From Microvelia longipes (taxonomy: Eukaryota; Arthropoda; Insecta; Hemiptera; Veliidae): DNA of 64,000 nucleotides. A model generated the notes under the pieces. It made no database searches. It had not been told where the DNA came from and saw only the letters and a program-made list of their open reading frames with translations. The stretch lies in assembly GCA_018340805.1 (NCBI GenBank), contig JACMZG010000008.1:53466904-53530903 (forward strand), read 5' to 3'. The position numbers were made by a program, and so were the translations under genes. How positions within the stretch are numbered: the stretch's first letter is position 1; each line of letters opens with the position of its first letter. Of the stretch, positions 48,838 through 61,250 are shown in pieces.

Positions 48838-49507
48838 CACTATCATTGTCAATAACAGGTTTCCTCATCACTTCGTTTGCTTGCAATAATTCATCAATAA
48901 TCATCAAGGAATCGTAATAGATTAAATTAGGCTTTTTGTTTTCTTTCTTCAGTGTTTTTTTTTCTATTCTTTTGGTGAAATTTTTTAATCATATAGTTTA
49001 CTAAAGTAATTTTGTTTGTATTTTTTAAGCATCGTAAACTACAATAAATAATAATAAGTGTGCCCTGCCAACCTGTTAAATCTTTTATTAGTAATTTTTT
49101 TATTTTATTATGTATTTTACCTAGATTTTAATTAAGTCAAAACACAAATCTGTAAAGTCGGAGTAGACTCTTTTTTTATTTATTTATTTTTTTTATTTTA
49201 TTTTTAGTATATATATTTTAATTTAGAGACAAATAGAGCTGAGCCCTCACTCAAGTAGTTCCCTACTTACGGGGGCTCATCACATCAAATGATGTTTATG
49301 ACGTTAAACCTAGTTGTAATACCACCTATAAACCTAGTTATGTTGTATTATTTTGTATCACTTATGATGTGAATAAAGAATTATTATTATTATTATTTTT
49401 ATTATTATTAATTATTAATTATATAATAACTTATGTAATGATATAATTTATTGTGTATTATAGCAACTATTTAACATACAAAGAAAGATGTAGAGTCATT
49501 TTCTTAA

Positions 49508-50170
49508 GGGGATCCCGCAAAGAGTGGAGGTAAAATCACTTAAACGGAAATATCATCGGTTCTAAGCAATTTGAGAACTAAAGTCTATCGTTTAGTTTAA
49601 AAATCTTGACAGGTCAGTTTAGACACCACTGAATCTTGAGAAAATAAAATCCCTGCAAGAAGGGAGCGGGAAAAACTATGCAAACAAATCAGGTTATTTT
49701 ACCCGTATTTTCTTGGCGATGTTTTTTTACATTTCTTTTGTGTAGTTTTATTTTAAAATATAATTTTAAGATTAATTTGAAAGTAGTTTTCAAAACGATG
49801 TAATGAAAAGAAGAACCTTAAACTAAGTGAACGATTGCCGGGAAGAAGGGTTTTCCCTGCAGCGGTTATTGTGGTAGGGATTTTTTTTCTCTTTTTAAGT
49901 GAGAGGTTGGCAGCGGCTTCTATGATTGGTCAATCCCCAAAATACTTATGACCTTGGGGATTTTTAAACTAAACGATAGGCTGTACGTTAAAAATTGTAG
50001 TTCTTAAATTGCGCCACTGTTGTTTGCTCCAGAAGATTGAAACGGGTCTTAAAATGTGCAGAATAAAAATTAGAAGTAAAGTACAGTTTAGAATTTTTAT
50101 ATTTTGCTTAGAAACGGAGATATTTCCATTTAAGTGATTTTTACCCCCACTCTTTGCTGGATCGCCCACT
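49508..50170. repeat. Foldback element, about 660 bp
   Basis: The outer arms are inverted copies: 'gcaaagagtggaggtaaaat' and 'cacttaaacggaaatatc' at the left pair with 'agtgatttttacccccact'/'ctttgctgg' at the right. 'ctatcgtttagtttaaaaat' (about 49586) pairs with 49965-49984. No coding sequence. Confidence 0.75.
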
Positions 50171-50217
50171 GAGGATACCTCCGTGGAACCTTGTCTCCAA
50201 CCAGGAGGCCAAAGTAA

Positions 50218-50256
50218 CGTATGAAGGTTAACATCTCGGATGTTAACATTCATACG
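50218..50256. repeat. 39-nt hairpin
   Basis: 'cgtatgaaggttaacatc' / 'gatgttaacattcatacg', one mismatch, loop TCG. Confidence 0.9.
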
Positions 50257-50269
50257 TTTCATACTGTTA

Positions 50270-50491
50270 TAGCTATCACTTTAATTAAATTGAAATGCAC
50301 TAATCACACCGAGAGTTAAGCACTGTAGCTATCACTTTAGTTAAATTGAAATGCACTAATCACACCGAGAGTTAACACTGTAGCTATCACTTTAATAAAT
50401 TGAAATTCACTAATCACACCGAGAGTTAAGCACTGTAGCTATCACTTTAATTAAATTGAAATGCACTAATCACACAGAGAGTTAAGCACTG
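50270..50491 (+). repeat. 56-bp tandem repeat, 4 units
   Basis: Unit 'tagctatcactttaattaaa' + 'ttgaaatgcactaatcac' + 'accgagagttaagcactg'; units differ by 1-2 bases. Confidence 0.97.
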
Positions 50492-51302
50492 TAAAATAGC
50501 AAAGATCACGCACGAGCACGAGAGCTCGAGAAATACTGTGAGTGAGATAAAGCTTCAGTAGAGGGCTTTGGGACGCTAGAGTGGGGATATTTGTTGTACT
50601 TAACTGGACAAACCATAGGTTTTAACTAAACGTAATGTACTCTTCAGTGGAAATTCCCTTTGACCTAACTACACTTAATCAAATCTACTAGAATCGCCCC
50701 TCAACCAGAATTTTCTGGTAGAGGTATCTAAACTTACATTACATTTGTTGTCTCCTACTAGAATTTTACTAGAATAACTCAAGAAAAAAGTAACAAATAG
50801 AATTTTACTGGAATAACTAAAAGAAACATAAAACAAATAAGTTTTAGTTATTTCCAACAGGAATTGAAAAATTAGACGTTAAACACCACAAGTGATGTGT
50901 CTTGACAAGTCCTAGCAGGGCTGAAAATTGCTACATGCATGCCATTTATAACATGAATTTTCTCCCCAACGAAACCACGCATTGGGAAAGGGGACCAGAG
51001 GGATAAAGTCCCTTTGAAATTCTAACGTTATACGGCCATTCCCACTACAATATACCACTTATATGAGCCAGTTCATGCAATGCACGTGCTTCACGTGTCC
51101 TTGTCTTCTAACCATGCTGCAGGACAAACGGCTGCACCGATTTCAATGACACAAAGCATAAGAAACATGCTCCATGAGGTGATATTCTGGTGGTTAGAGG
51201 TGGTTCTCACAACTCAAAACACTTTTCATGTAAATCAAACTTGGAGTTTGAGGCATATGCAGCTAAATACAAACAAAAATAAGAATTGCATGTGACAATC
51301 CT
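50492..51302. other. No gene recognised
   Basis: Contains many 'actagaatttt' words belonging to the CACTG element body. Confidence 0.4.
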
Positions 51303-51431
51303 TTTTTTAGCGAATTTCCTTTGGGAATAAAATTCGCTAATGGGATAGGCGTCAGGGCGGAATTCGAACCTTGGACCACGACACAAATCCGTTTCAGAGT
51401 TCTCTAATGACGAAAAAATACGTTTCGCAAA

Positions 51432-51506
<75 letters not shown>

Positions 51507-51722
51507 TTTCTAGATACTTTCTAGTAAACACTCTATCTTTCGAACGGATTAATATTTTTTAACCAAACTTGGTACAAAAATCAACCTTCGGGAGGACACG
51601 AACCCTATAGCAAAACAGGTTTTTGTGACGTCATTAACCCGGTCAAACCCATATATATATGGGTTTTGGGTTCTCGCATCCAAAGGAAATACGCCCGACA
51701 TGCGGACCACCGCGCTAGAATT
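51303..51722 (+). repeat. Family B copy, short
   Basis: 5' 'agcgaatttcctttggg', 'gggataggcgtcagggcgg', (AT)n (51437-51502), 'ctatctttcgaacggatt', 'acccggtcaaaccc', and then directly the 3' module 'ccaaaggaaatacgcccgac'. The 150-bp tandem core is absent. Confidence 0.7.
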
Positions 51723-52526
51723 ATTAACTACTTTTTTTACTCTGAAAGTGTAAGATAGAGAATCCAACTTCCTCGTTTGACTGCCTATCATGTCTATAAT
51801 AGTCAAGTAGTGTTGTAGTTTCTTTTAAAATCTTCCTTAGTTTCCCCAGTGGCGTACAGAGAGTAGTTAGGGCCCCTAAAATTAAATTAAAATTAAATTC
51901 ACACGATTAAAACGAAAATTCGAACGTATAGTATACATGTGACATCAATCTTGGAATCATGAAAAATTAAGCGCCAGACTACGTGTATTGTCTATTCAGT
52001 TCATATATTATTGTTCGTACATTTTTAGTTCATAATTAATTAATTACATTAATTATTAAATTATAAATTTTAAATCAGCTCATAACTCCATGCATATAGC
52101 TGCAGTTAACTAAACATTCTAGTTAACTTAACCAGATACTCAGTAGCAAATGTCGAGTTCTGGCACAACTATTTTGGTGACTTGATATAACTAAATCACG
52201 TCTTGGCCATAGCTATTTAATTGTTTATCTCAACTAAAGAATGGTTGGAGAATTTATAAAGATTTCAACTAAACGCGTTTAGATAAGCCAACTAAAAAAA
52301 TTGAATGAAACTAACTAGTTCGTCATTGTAAATAACAATAATATAGTTGATACAGCTGTATTACAGTTATACAGCTCTTAACTAAAATCAATTAGTTGGA
52401 TCTACTAAAAGCGTGTGGTTCGGATGGCTAGAATTAATTTAACGTAAATGAAATTCTAGTCTTAACCAATGAAAATGGTCTTAACTAATTTTTAGTTAAT
52501 CGATTTCAGAATTATTTTTCTCAGTG

Positions 52527-52856
52527 TAGCAACATTTTTCCGCGTTTAATAATTTATCGAAATTTTTGCCGATTCATGATTGCGAAATAAAAAAAATTTT
52601 GCGTATAGCACAAATACACCTATATACTGATTTTTGTACAAAGTTTTAACTCTCACAAAGCATAAACAAACTGGAAACAATGATAACATATACACAACAC
52701 ATATACATAAACACACACATAAAGACACACAACTTTGTGAAAGGAGGCCTTAAAACACATGAAACGGAAAATTCCGGTGACACCCCGGTTTCGGATTTTT
52801 TAGCAAACACATTTTTCCTCAGATATACCTACGGCGTGAATGAGGAGAATTAAAAA
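52527..52856 (+). repeat. Family R, right half
   Basis: Continuation of 45748-45907: 'tagcaacatttttccgcg', 'gatttttgtacaaagtttt', 'acatgaaacggaaaattcc', ending in the family stem-loop 'tttttcctcagatatacc...gaggagaa'. Confidence 0.85.
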
Positions 52857-53814
52857 GACCAACAGACCTGGTCTTGAAAGTAGAATAATTATCAAAAGTT
52901 AATTTATCCAACCGACGCCAATTTCAAATCAGACTGAGCATGTAATAATAAAAAAAATATTCGCTTCTGTAACTTTCCATTATAGGAAATGTGCTTGGTA
53001 AACGTCCCTACTAAAAATGTTCATACATTAAAGAAGGTAGGTTTATCATGTTGAAAAGATATTTTTATGATCAATATAGAATACCATCGAGAAATATATG
53101 GCTCATGAGATAAGGGTTTTATATGAAAAGTACATATTTAAGTTTTATAGAGTCAACATGGGCATAAATACTGTCGTAATATTTCACTATGTTTATTTAG
53201 ATTAAATCTAAAAAAAGTAGAATAAAATTGGGTACGGGGTACCCGTCAATTTTCTAATTATTTGAGATCGTGTTGTCAACACACTATTAAAATTTCGATA
53301 ATTTTCTTAAACTCCTTACACAAATAATATCAATTAAGATTTGTTATGTATCAATATATAACAAATATTTATTTATTAATGACATGCAAATATATTTGCA
53401 TAGCTTCCTAAGACATTTTTATGATATAATTGTTGTCATAAAAAAACACCGGTCCTTTCGTAAATTAAACCGTTTTTAAACAATTAGTTACTATTTCTAT
53501 ATTATAAAACATCTTCAATTATTTATGAAGCCTATTCATACAAAACTGTTTTATTTTAGAACGGGCCTTACCTAATTAGACAAAGAAGGCGACTATTTTG
53601 ACATGAGTGTTACACTAAACCCGTTTTATATTAAAAGACTTGTGGGACTGTTCTATCCTTAAGTACTCTAAGTTAAATAATATCTATATAGTTATGATTT
53701 GTTCAGCACATTTCTAGCTGCAATCAATAAGAATGAAACTTAACAATACCCTGTATTAATAACAGTACCCCATATTAATTAGAAACAGATATTCTATAGG
53801 CCTATAAGTAGTGG
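52857..53814. other. Isolated R 5' end at 53229; otherwise nothing recognised
   Basis: 'gggtacggggtacccgtcaa' marks a short R fragment; the rest is AT-rich. Confidence 0.45.
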
Positions 53815-55009
53815 TAGTTAAAAGTTTAGTCACGATCCGTCAATTAGATTCTGAGCTGTAAGCACTCAAAATTCGGATTACACCCTCCCCATTATTTCAG
53901 AACGGATCTCAATGAGACAGAAAAGGTGTCTTTGTGTCCCAATAGTAATTTTTAAATTTAGTTGTCTAAATTTAAAGTAAAATCAATATCAACCGAGTAG
54001 ATCTGTTAGCACCGTACATATTTTTACACTAACCCTTCTAATTATTTTAGAGCGGATCTCGATGAGGCATAATATGTGTTCATTCTGAGCTACGAGTCGT
54101 GTCATGTTCTCTAGGCTATGTGTAAAGTATTGTCAAAATTCATCAATTAGATTCCTAGAAGTAATCTCTCCAAATTTTAAGTTACACTAAACCCATATTG
54201 CTTTAGGACGGATCCCGATGAGACGTGAAACGTGAACACTCAGAGCATGCTAAGTTTAAAATTTAGTTTAGGTCTATTGAATAAATTCCGAGCTATAAGT
54301 ACTCCTATTTTAATTCCTTACTTTAACCTCCTATTTGAGAACAGAGTCATAAAATATGTTCATGAGTAGTCTAAGTTTAATGTTTAGTCAAAATCCATCA
54401 GTTACATTCTGAGCAGTAAGCATTAAAAACTTATTTCTTGCACATATCCCCTATTTTTATGTTCACGAATTTTGATGACACATAAAATGAGTTTCTTATG
54501 ACCTACGAGTAGTCTATGGTCCGTATTCAAAGACATTTTCCTTACCTAAACCTAACATTTTCCTTAAGGGCTCTTTAAGGAGACCTAACATTTTCCTTAC
54601 CTAAACTGTAAACCTAACATTTTTCATTTTGGCTCCTTAAGGAAAACGTTAGAAAAATGTCTTTGAATACGGGCCTATGTATAGAGTTTAGTCAAGATCC
54701 TTCGATTCGATTCCGATCTGTAAGCACTCAAAAGTTTATGCTGCATTTAATCCTCATTATTATCTAATTGATACCAATGAGACTTTAAAGATGGCCCTTC
54801 ATCACATCAAAAAGTAGTCTTAAGTAAAAGTTTAGTCTAGATCTCTCAAGTATATTCCGAGCTTATACTCACCACCTACGGTTATTTTAGTCCAGATCAA
54901 GATCTGACATTGTTTTAACTCCTTCCAATACATGATTGGTCAAGTTTAAAATTTGATCAGATCCTTGAAATAGTTTTCGAGTTATAAGCAACCAAAATTT
55001 TCAACTTAT
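53815..55009. repeat. Diverged tandem repeat, period about 150 bp
   Basis: 'cggatctcaatgaga' 53902, 'cggatctcgatgagg' 54053, 'cggatcccgatgaga' 54210, then weaker copies near 54344, 54465 and 54767. Between them recur 'gtttagtcaagatcc' and 'attccgagctataagcac'. About seven units, strongly diverged: an old satellite or locally duplicated element. Confidence 0.8.
54518..54675. mobile_element. 158-bp MITE with Harbinger-like ends
   Basis: Ends 'ggtccgtattcaaagaca' and 'tgtctttgaatacgggcc' are inverted copies; both sides carry the 3-bp direct 'tat'. Same termini as the 1.2 kb element at 61251. The inside is built of 'cctaacattttcc' words. Confidence 0.82.
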
Positions 55010-55210
55010 TTTATATTATTTTCACTTTCCTCATTTATACCGTAGGTGAACAGGAAAAGTATATTGGAAAAATCCGAAACCAAGATGACACCGTAAATAA
55101 TCTGTTTTATGTGTTTTTTAAGACCTCCTGAGTAGTTTTCACTAAGTTGTCTTCTTGAATGTGTGTATATCTGATATCGTTTCAACACACAGGCTTAAAC
55201 GCAGCTGGAG
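55010..55210 (-). repeat. Family R 3' end, reverse orientation
   Basis: Begins with 'ctttcctcatttataccgta' and 'aggaaaagtatatt' (the terminal stem-loop read backwards), then 'gacctcctgagtagttttc'. Confidence 0.65.
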
Positions 55211-55748
55211 TTATACATGACTCATACAAACACAAACATACACTGACGGCAAAATGAAATCCACTTAAAACGTCATAACATTGCACGAAACAGATAATTT
55301 TTAAAATCACTTTCTTTTATAGCTACGGTAGATGGCGAGGAAAAATTAAAAAATACGGGCCTTCGGCCCGTAGCCTCTACGCGACCTCGGCGCTTCGCGC
55401 CTCGTCCGCTCCGCAGCGTCGGCCCACCGGGCTGCTTCGCGGCCCGGGGGCCTCCCTGTGGCCGCTTCGCGGCCACATTGTTGTTGTTATGTATGATGTG
55501 TTGTTTCATTATTGTTCTTGTTACATGGCATTTTGCCATGTACCTAGCGAATTTTCACAGCCTCTCCACACAGGCCCGCTTCGCGGGCCTGAAAGGCTAT
55601 CTAACAAATTTGATTTTACTAATTAAGATTTTATTAATACTTTATTATTAATAGTATGCTATAATATTAAAACTAACAAGCGTTATAAACAAAAATATAT
55701 TCATGATTTTTGTTTTTAAATCAAAATACCGTTTCCGTCACTTAGGAT

Positions 55749-56532
55749 CATAGATAAACAATATTAACATTTAACTCAAAGACTTAAAAAAATAGTTGAT
55801 GGGATGCAGGAGGCTCAAGTAGTACAGTCTAGTGGTGACAGCGTGAAACTGTCAGATATTTTTATTTCTGACACTTTTATTTATTTACTTTATTCAACCA
55901 AACAACGAGCTGTTGAGGGTAATCAAGTCTTTCCATCCGCTTTTCAGCGCTAGAATGATGAGGAGTCGATGGATGAGTGATCCAAGAAAGCTCTATAAGA
56001 ATTTTTATAAATTGGTAAGAAGTGAAAAAATTGATTTCTCACTCTTACTTCACCCATTCTGTCGTCCCCCTTGGATTTGAACCTCTAATGTCATAGTTTC
56101 AATTTTTGTTTGTTTCCTTTACTTATCCGTTTGCGCCAACCCGAGATGTTATATTCAGATAGCAAATTTAAATGTTAAGTCTAAAAAACTAAAAATGAAT
56201 TATTGTTATTTTTTTAAGAAAACAATGGTGCTGCTTCGCGTGATGAGGCCCCCAAGTTTTGAAAAACAAAAATACATAGCGAATACTATAGTATACCATA
56301 GATCTTTGTTTACTTTTATTTTATTTTACTAAACGATTGGCAACTGTTTGTATTTAAAAAAAATACCACAGCACAATCTAGTAGAGAATAGAGCAAATAT
56401 ATTTTTACTACTAGCGCTCTTCAAGACTCTAGTGATGAGGCCCCCAACTTAAATCATAAACACAAACTTGTCAATTGAGTGTTCCTACTACACTCGGGAG
56501 TGAACCATCTATGTTAATATTGTTTATCTACG
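55749..56532. mobile_element. Nested 784-bp MITE with intact ends (hAT-like)
   Basis: Direct 8-bp 'cttaggat' at 55741-55748 and 56533-56540. Terminal inverted repeats of 22 bp with one mismatch (left starts 'catagataaacaatatta', right ends 'taatattgtttatctacg'). The duplication fits nTnnnnAn of hAT. Family A copies 2 and 4 show the empty site. Confidence 0.88.
55930..56110 (-). repeat. 180-bp insert with a B-box-like word
   Basis: Absent from the same place in copy 1. On the minus strand it has 'ggttcaaatcc' followed by 'aagggggacgac', comparable with 'ggttcacatcctggaaggg' at 39061 and the mirrored arm. This fits the 3' part of a tRNA-derived SINE, but no A-box was seen. Confidence 0.35.
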
Positions 56533-57111
56533 CTTAGGATTGTCTGATTGAGCTGAAACCGGTCGCAATCGTTTTAGAATGAATTCGACCATTTAAAGAC
56601 TACTTCGAGGTTCTTCCGCTTTACGGGCCTGCTTTGCTCGCCGTGGTTTAGTGGAAGCCATTTTTGTCCTGTCTCTCTAGGACAGCAGGCTTACCAGGAT
56701 GGAGCAAGAGGTAGAGGCCCTTCAATTATACTATATCCCCACCCTCTAACACTACTGAACCTAGATATATCATACTAGTCTTTGACCTCGAGTATACATA
56801 TATACAACATTATATATATATGTATACTGTTTGCGCCATTTGTGATGGTTCGATTCAGCTGAAATTGGTCTTAATCGATTCAGCTAGCCGTCTACCTAAA
56901 CACAAAATACCTTGTTTTAAAGCCATTTCAAGTTTTAAAAAAAAAAATTTTTTCATGACGTCATAACTTTGGTTGATGACGTCATAATTTTTATAAACAA
57001 TAGGCCTCGTAACCTCCTCAACATCTAGCGATTTGCAAAGTTTCGTTTCAATTTGAGAACGCCTTCGAGAGTTATCGTTCGCCATACGAAAGGGTAGAAA
57101 CCCTTACATAC

Positions 57112-57218
<107 letters not shown>

Positions 57219-57445
57219 AACTTTTTTCGGACATATTTTTTTGTTATCAGGAAGCCAATAGGAACCGATTCCGCTCACTCCCATCCTCAACTTCCGTCAT
57301 CCGAACAACCTCATAAGCGTCATTTTCATTATGAAAATTCGCTAAAAACACTTCTATCAAAAATAGTAATTACTATTTGCTGGTAATTATAGTTAACTAG
57401 AAATAAATAATAATTTATTTCATACAAAGCATAAAAAAATAATTC

Positions 57446-58050
57446 AAAAAATCAGGTACGGGGTACCTCGGAACTTTTCCTTATCACATCGTATTCGCTA
57501 CGCTCATCCTCAGAATATAAATTCGCCAAATTTAAACCCCAACTTGTTTATGGAATCACTTTGCTCGTCCTTAAGTAGTATATGAATCTGTTTTATTTCA
57601 GCGGTCCTCCATACAGCACTGACCACGCTCAATGCTACTTAAATTTTATGATCCAACAAAAATCATGGATAAACTTGTCGCATTGAAACGAAACTTAGTG
57701 GATTTCTTTTATTTGCTATAGGTATACATTTGAAATTTCAACTCAATTGAATCATTTCCTGATTTTTCACAATTTTTTTAAAAAACGTTCATAAGTCATT
57801 TATTAAAAATTAAACTAATGCAGATAATAAGATAAAACGTGACACAGCTACATTTTTTAATTGCACTACTATAGCGGTAGATCAATTTTTCTACCAAGTT
57901 TAAATTCTCTAGCACAAATACTCTAGGAGCTACGATGATAACAGACACACACATACAAATTTTAGAAAACCTCTCAGGAGGCCAAATAAATAATATGCCA
58001 GGAGGCAAACAATACTTTTCCTATATACTTACGGTATAAATGAGAAAAGT
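57446..58050 (+). repeat. Family R copy, nearly complete
   Basis: From 'aaaatcaggtacggggtacc' through 'ccacgctcaatgctac', 'cgcattgaaacgaaactt' and 'gagctacgatgataacag' to the stem-loop 'acttttcctatatactta...gagaaaagt'. The inner 3' part is partly deleted. Lies between two family A copies of opposite orientation. Confidence 0.8.
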
Positions 58051-58095
58051 AAAAATTAAGAGCACAGTTAAAACGTTTTTCTGATTTTTCTTTTT

Positions 58096-59476
58096 TTAGC
58101 GAATTTTCATTATGAAAATGACGCTTATGAGGTTGTTCGGATGACGGAAGTTGAGGGTGGGAGTGAGTGGAATCGGTTCCTATTGGCTTCCTGATAACAA
58201 AAATATATGTCCGAAAAAAGTTTATATATATATGTATATATATATATTATATATACATTATATATATGTATATATATATATGTATGTAAGAGTTTCTACC
58301 CTTTCGTATGGCGAACGATAACTCTCGAAGGCGTTCTCAAATTGAAACGAAACTTTGCAAATCGGGAGATGTTGAGGAGGTTACGAGGCCTATTGTTTAT
58401 AAAAACATTATGACGTCATCAACCAAAGTTATGACGTCATGAAAAAAAAAATTTTTGAAACTTAAAATGGCTTTAAAACAAGGTATCTAGTATTTAGGTA
58501 GACGGCTAGCTGAACCGATTAAGACCAATTTCAGCTCAATCGAACCATCACAAATGGCGCAATCGGTATTCATATATATATAATCTTGTATATATGTATA
58601 CGTCTAGGTCAAAGACTCGTACGATATCTGTTGGGTTCAGTAGTGTTAGAGGGTGGGGATATAGTATAGAAGGGAAACCTCTACCTCTTGCTCCATCATG
58701 GTAAGCCTACTGTCCCAGAGAGACAGCGCAAAAATGGCTTCCACTGAATTACGCCGAGCTAAGCAGACCCGTAAAAAGGAAGAACCTCGAAGTAGTCTTC
58801 ATATGGTCGAAGTCATTCTAAAACGATTGCGACCGGTTTCAGCTCAATCGGATAATCCTAAGTGACACAAACGGTATTTTTATTTTAAATAATCATGAAT
58901 ATATTTTTTTCAACCTTAAGATTTTACTCAAATAAACAATTTGTTTACAAAACAAATTTGACATTTTTCTTTAAATTGTATAAACAATCATAAATGTGTG
59001 TAAGAGTTAATACCCTTTTGTATGGTGGACGATAACTAAAACTGATTAAAGATGAAACTATAATCTTTTCTTACCCTTTATACAAGGTTACTGCAACAGT
59101 TGCAACGTGTGGCTTTTTTCCTTGTATTCTTTATACCTCTATAAAAAACGTATTAGTTATGTATTTAAATATACTTATTATTTTCTTATATTGCTTGTTA
59201 ACTGTAATATTATTGCTTACTATTAATAATAGAGGATTAATAAAATCAAATATGTGAGAAAGCCTCTCAGGCCCGCGAAGCGGGCCTGTAAAACGACGCT
59301 GTGAAAATTCGCTAAATACGTGGCAAAATGCCATGTAACAAGAAACGATAGTGAAACCATACATTAATACAAAACAACAACAATGTGGCCGCGAAGCGGT
59401 CACTGGGAGGCCCCCGGGCCGCGAAGCGGCCAGGCGGGCCGACGCCGCGTAGCGGCTACGGGCCGAAGGCCCGTAT
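58096..59476 (-). mobile_element. Family A composite element, copy 4 (short form)
   Basis: Read on the minus strand: array 59476-59386, catggca hairpin (one base changed) 59335-59319, caggcccgc hairpin with loop TTC 59288-59268, body without the nested MITE (one 'cttaggat'), (AT)n near 58230-58280, terminal 'atgaaaattcgctaa'. The array lacks the third and fourth hairpins, explained by loss between 'gcgg' words. Confidence 0.8.
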
Positions 59477-59639
59477 TTTTAATTTAGTCTGTTTAATTAT
59501 AAATAAAGGGACAGCAACAAAATAAAAAAATAATAGAGCTTAAAAGACACAAAAATAAATAACTCGGAAACTAAATACGGTTTTTATTAAAAGTTGGTAA
59601 ATAGTAGATAATAATTAGTTTCTAAATAAAGTTAATTAC

Positions 59640-60130
59640 ACGTTTTTTCCCAAGGATAAATTAACATGAAACAAAACATTTAAAACAAATTTTCTTCTTA
59701 CATTATTCTCTGTTTAGATTTTTAAGAATATTTCATAAACGTATAAACAAGTCATTTGATAAAAATTAAACTAAAGTTGATAATGAAATGAATCTAGTAT
59801 TTATGTTTCTTATGTATGACTACATGCGTGTCAAATATTAAAACGATCAAAACATTTTTCCGTGTTTTATTAATTTTTAAGTCATAATCCCAGGTTAATG
59901 ACGTAAAAAAATAATAGAGATTGATTTTCGTACCAAGTTTAAACTCTAAAGCGTAAATGTATGATAACAGACAAACACACACACACATACATGATGACAG
60001 ACAACTTTGTAAAAACCACTCAGGAGGTCTTAACAACACTTGAAAGAGATAATTCACATGAAATCCTAGTGTAGGAATTTTCGCAAGCATAAAACTTTTC
60101 CTACATACCTACGGTATAAATGAGGAAAAG
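59640..60130 (+). repeat. Family R copy, 3' two thirds
   Basis: 'aaacgtataaacaagtcatt', 'acatgcgtgtcaaatatta', 'gttaatgacgtaa', (AC)n, 'accactcaggaggtctt' and the terminal stem-loop at 60094-60130. Confidence 0.75.
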
Positions 60131-61250
60131 AAACAAGAAATGAGCACTATAAACAAAACAACAGTAAATCAAAGGAGAAGGGGAAATAAATTAAAAGGCA
60201 GGTGGAATTTAGCAGAGTAATGAGAGAAAACATGCCGACATTACCAAGAGATATTTACAACTATCTACAGCCTAATAAATACCCAGGTATACATCAGGTA
60301 CTTTCCAAGACCTTTTCTTTAGCCCAGAGAAAAACTTTCTCTTCAGTAAGAAAACGGACACCAATAAGGAATAGAACATCTTATAAATCTTACATCTTTA
60401 AAACATCTTTCCTCTTTATCTCCGTTGAAACTAGAAATCAAATTATCAAATAAATAGGTAATAAAAAGAGATCCTTTTCTTTTATATCAGGAGAAGATTT
60501 TAAAAATAAAAAGAAACATTAAAAAACCAATAGCAGAATGATAAAATTTGTTTCAACACTCCAGATACAGAGAAATCGTTTTAAGTTGTTTTGGAAAAAA
60601 TAAGCTCAGGAATAACTCTCCAGGGAAATAATAAGATTGAATTCCATTATACACGACCTGAGTACTAAACAGAAAATTTTAGCCATAATCTCAAAGCAGG
60701 TTCGTCAGCACATACTAACTAAAGGAAAGAATATTTTCTTTGCATATATGCAGTGACATTTTAGAATATGAATCAAAGCATAATAGAGAGGAGCATTTTC
60801 TTTTGAACTATGGCTTTTTTAAAAGAGCTTTCTTTAGAATTGATATTTTGGCAAGAAATGATAGTAGTATCAACTTCATAAGTTTTTCGATTTTAAGATG
60901 ATTCAAAATTCATGGAATATTTAAATTTCATGAAAAGTTATACCTACACAGAATGTTTAACTAGAAAAGAATGTAAAATAAAAAAAAATGAATAAGGAAT
61001 GAATACTAAGGAAATTATTCATAAAGAATTGACTATTCATAGAAACATTATTATTTAGCATTCCGATAAAAACCCAACTGTAATAAAGATAAATTCTGCC
61101 GGTGAAGAACTAGGTTATGATAAGAATTATTAATTTCCATGATTTATTGTAAAAATATAGCATAGTCAATAATCAAAGAAATAAAATTAAGATTTATAAA
61201 CCATTCGGTCATAAATCTTAGGATTTACAAGAGTAGAGCAAGAAAACCAA
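60131..61250. other. No gene recognised
   Basis: AT-rich. An 83-codon frame (60202-60453, +) is basic and Ser/Thr-rich with no family match that I can see. Confidence 0.35.

Larger units (their letters stand above)
47590..49410 (+). mobile_element. 5'-truncated LINE (jockey/CR1-type)
   Basis: RT-bearing ORF2 remainder (47600-48732), a 3' untranslated region with a poly(T) tract of about 40 bases (48797-48837), and an end 'gtgaataaagaattatta' followed by (ATT)n, the usual simple-repeat tail of such LINEs. Inserted in the CACTG element. Confidence 0.85.
45908..52526. mobile_element. 6.6 kb CACTG-ended DNA element with TA duplication
   Basis: Ends: CACTGAGAAAAATTTCT (left) and AGAATTATTTTTCTCAGTG (right), imperfect inverted repeats. 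TA is present on both sides (45906-45907, 52527-52528), and joining the flanks recreates an uninterrupted R sequence. Both ends are rich in 'ctagtt/ttagtt/actagaa' words, like the subterminal repeats of CACTA/EnSpm elements. The termini fit CACTA; the TA duplication would also fit Tc1/mariner. I found no transposase. The interior holds tandem repeats, a LINE, a foldback and a family B copy. Confidence 0.8.
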
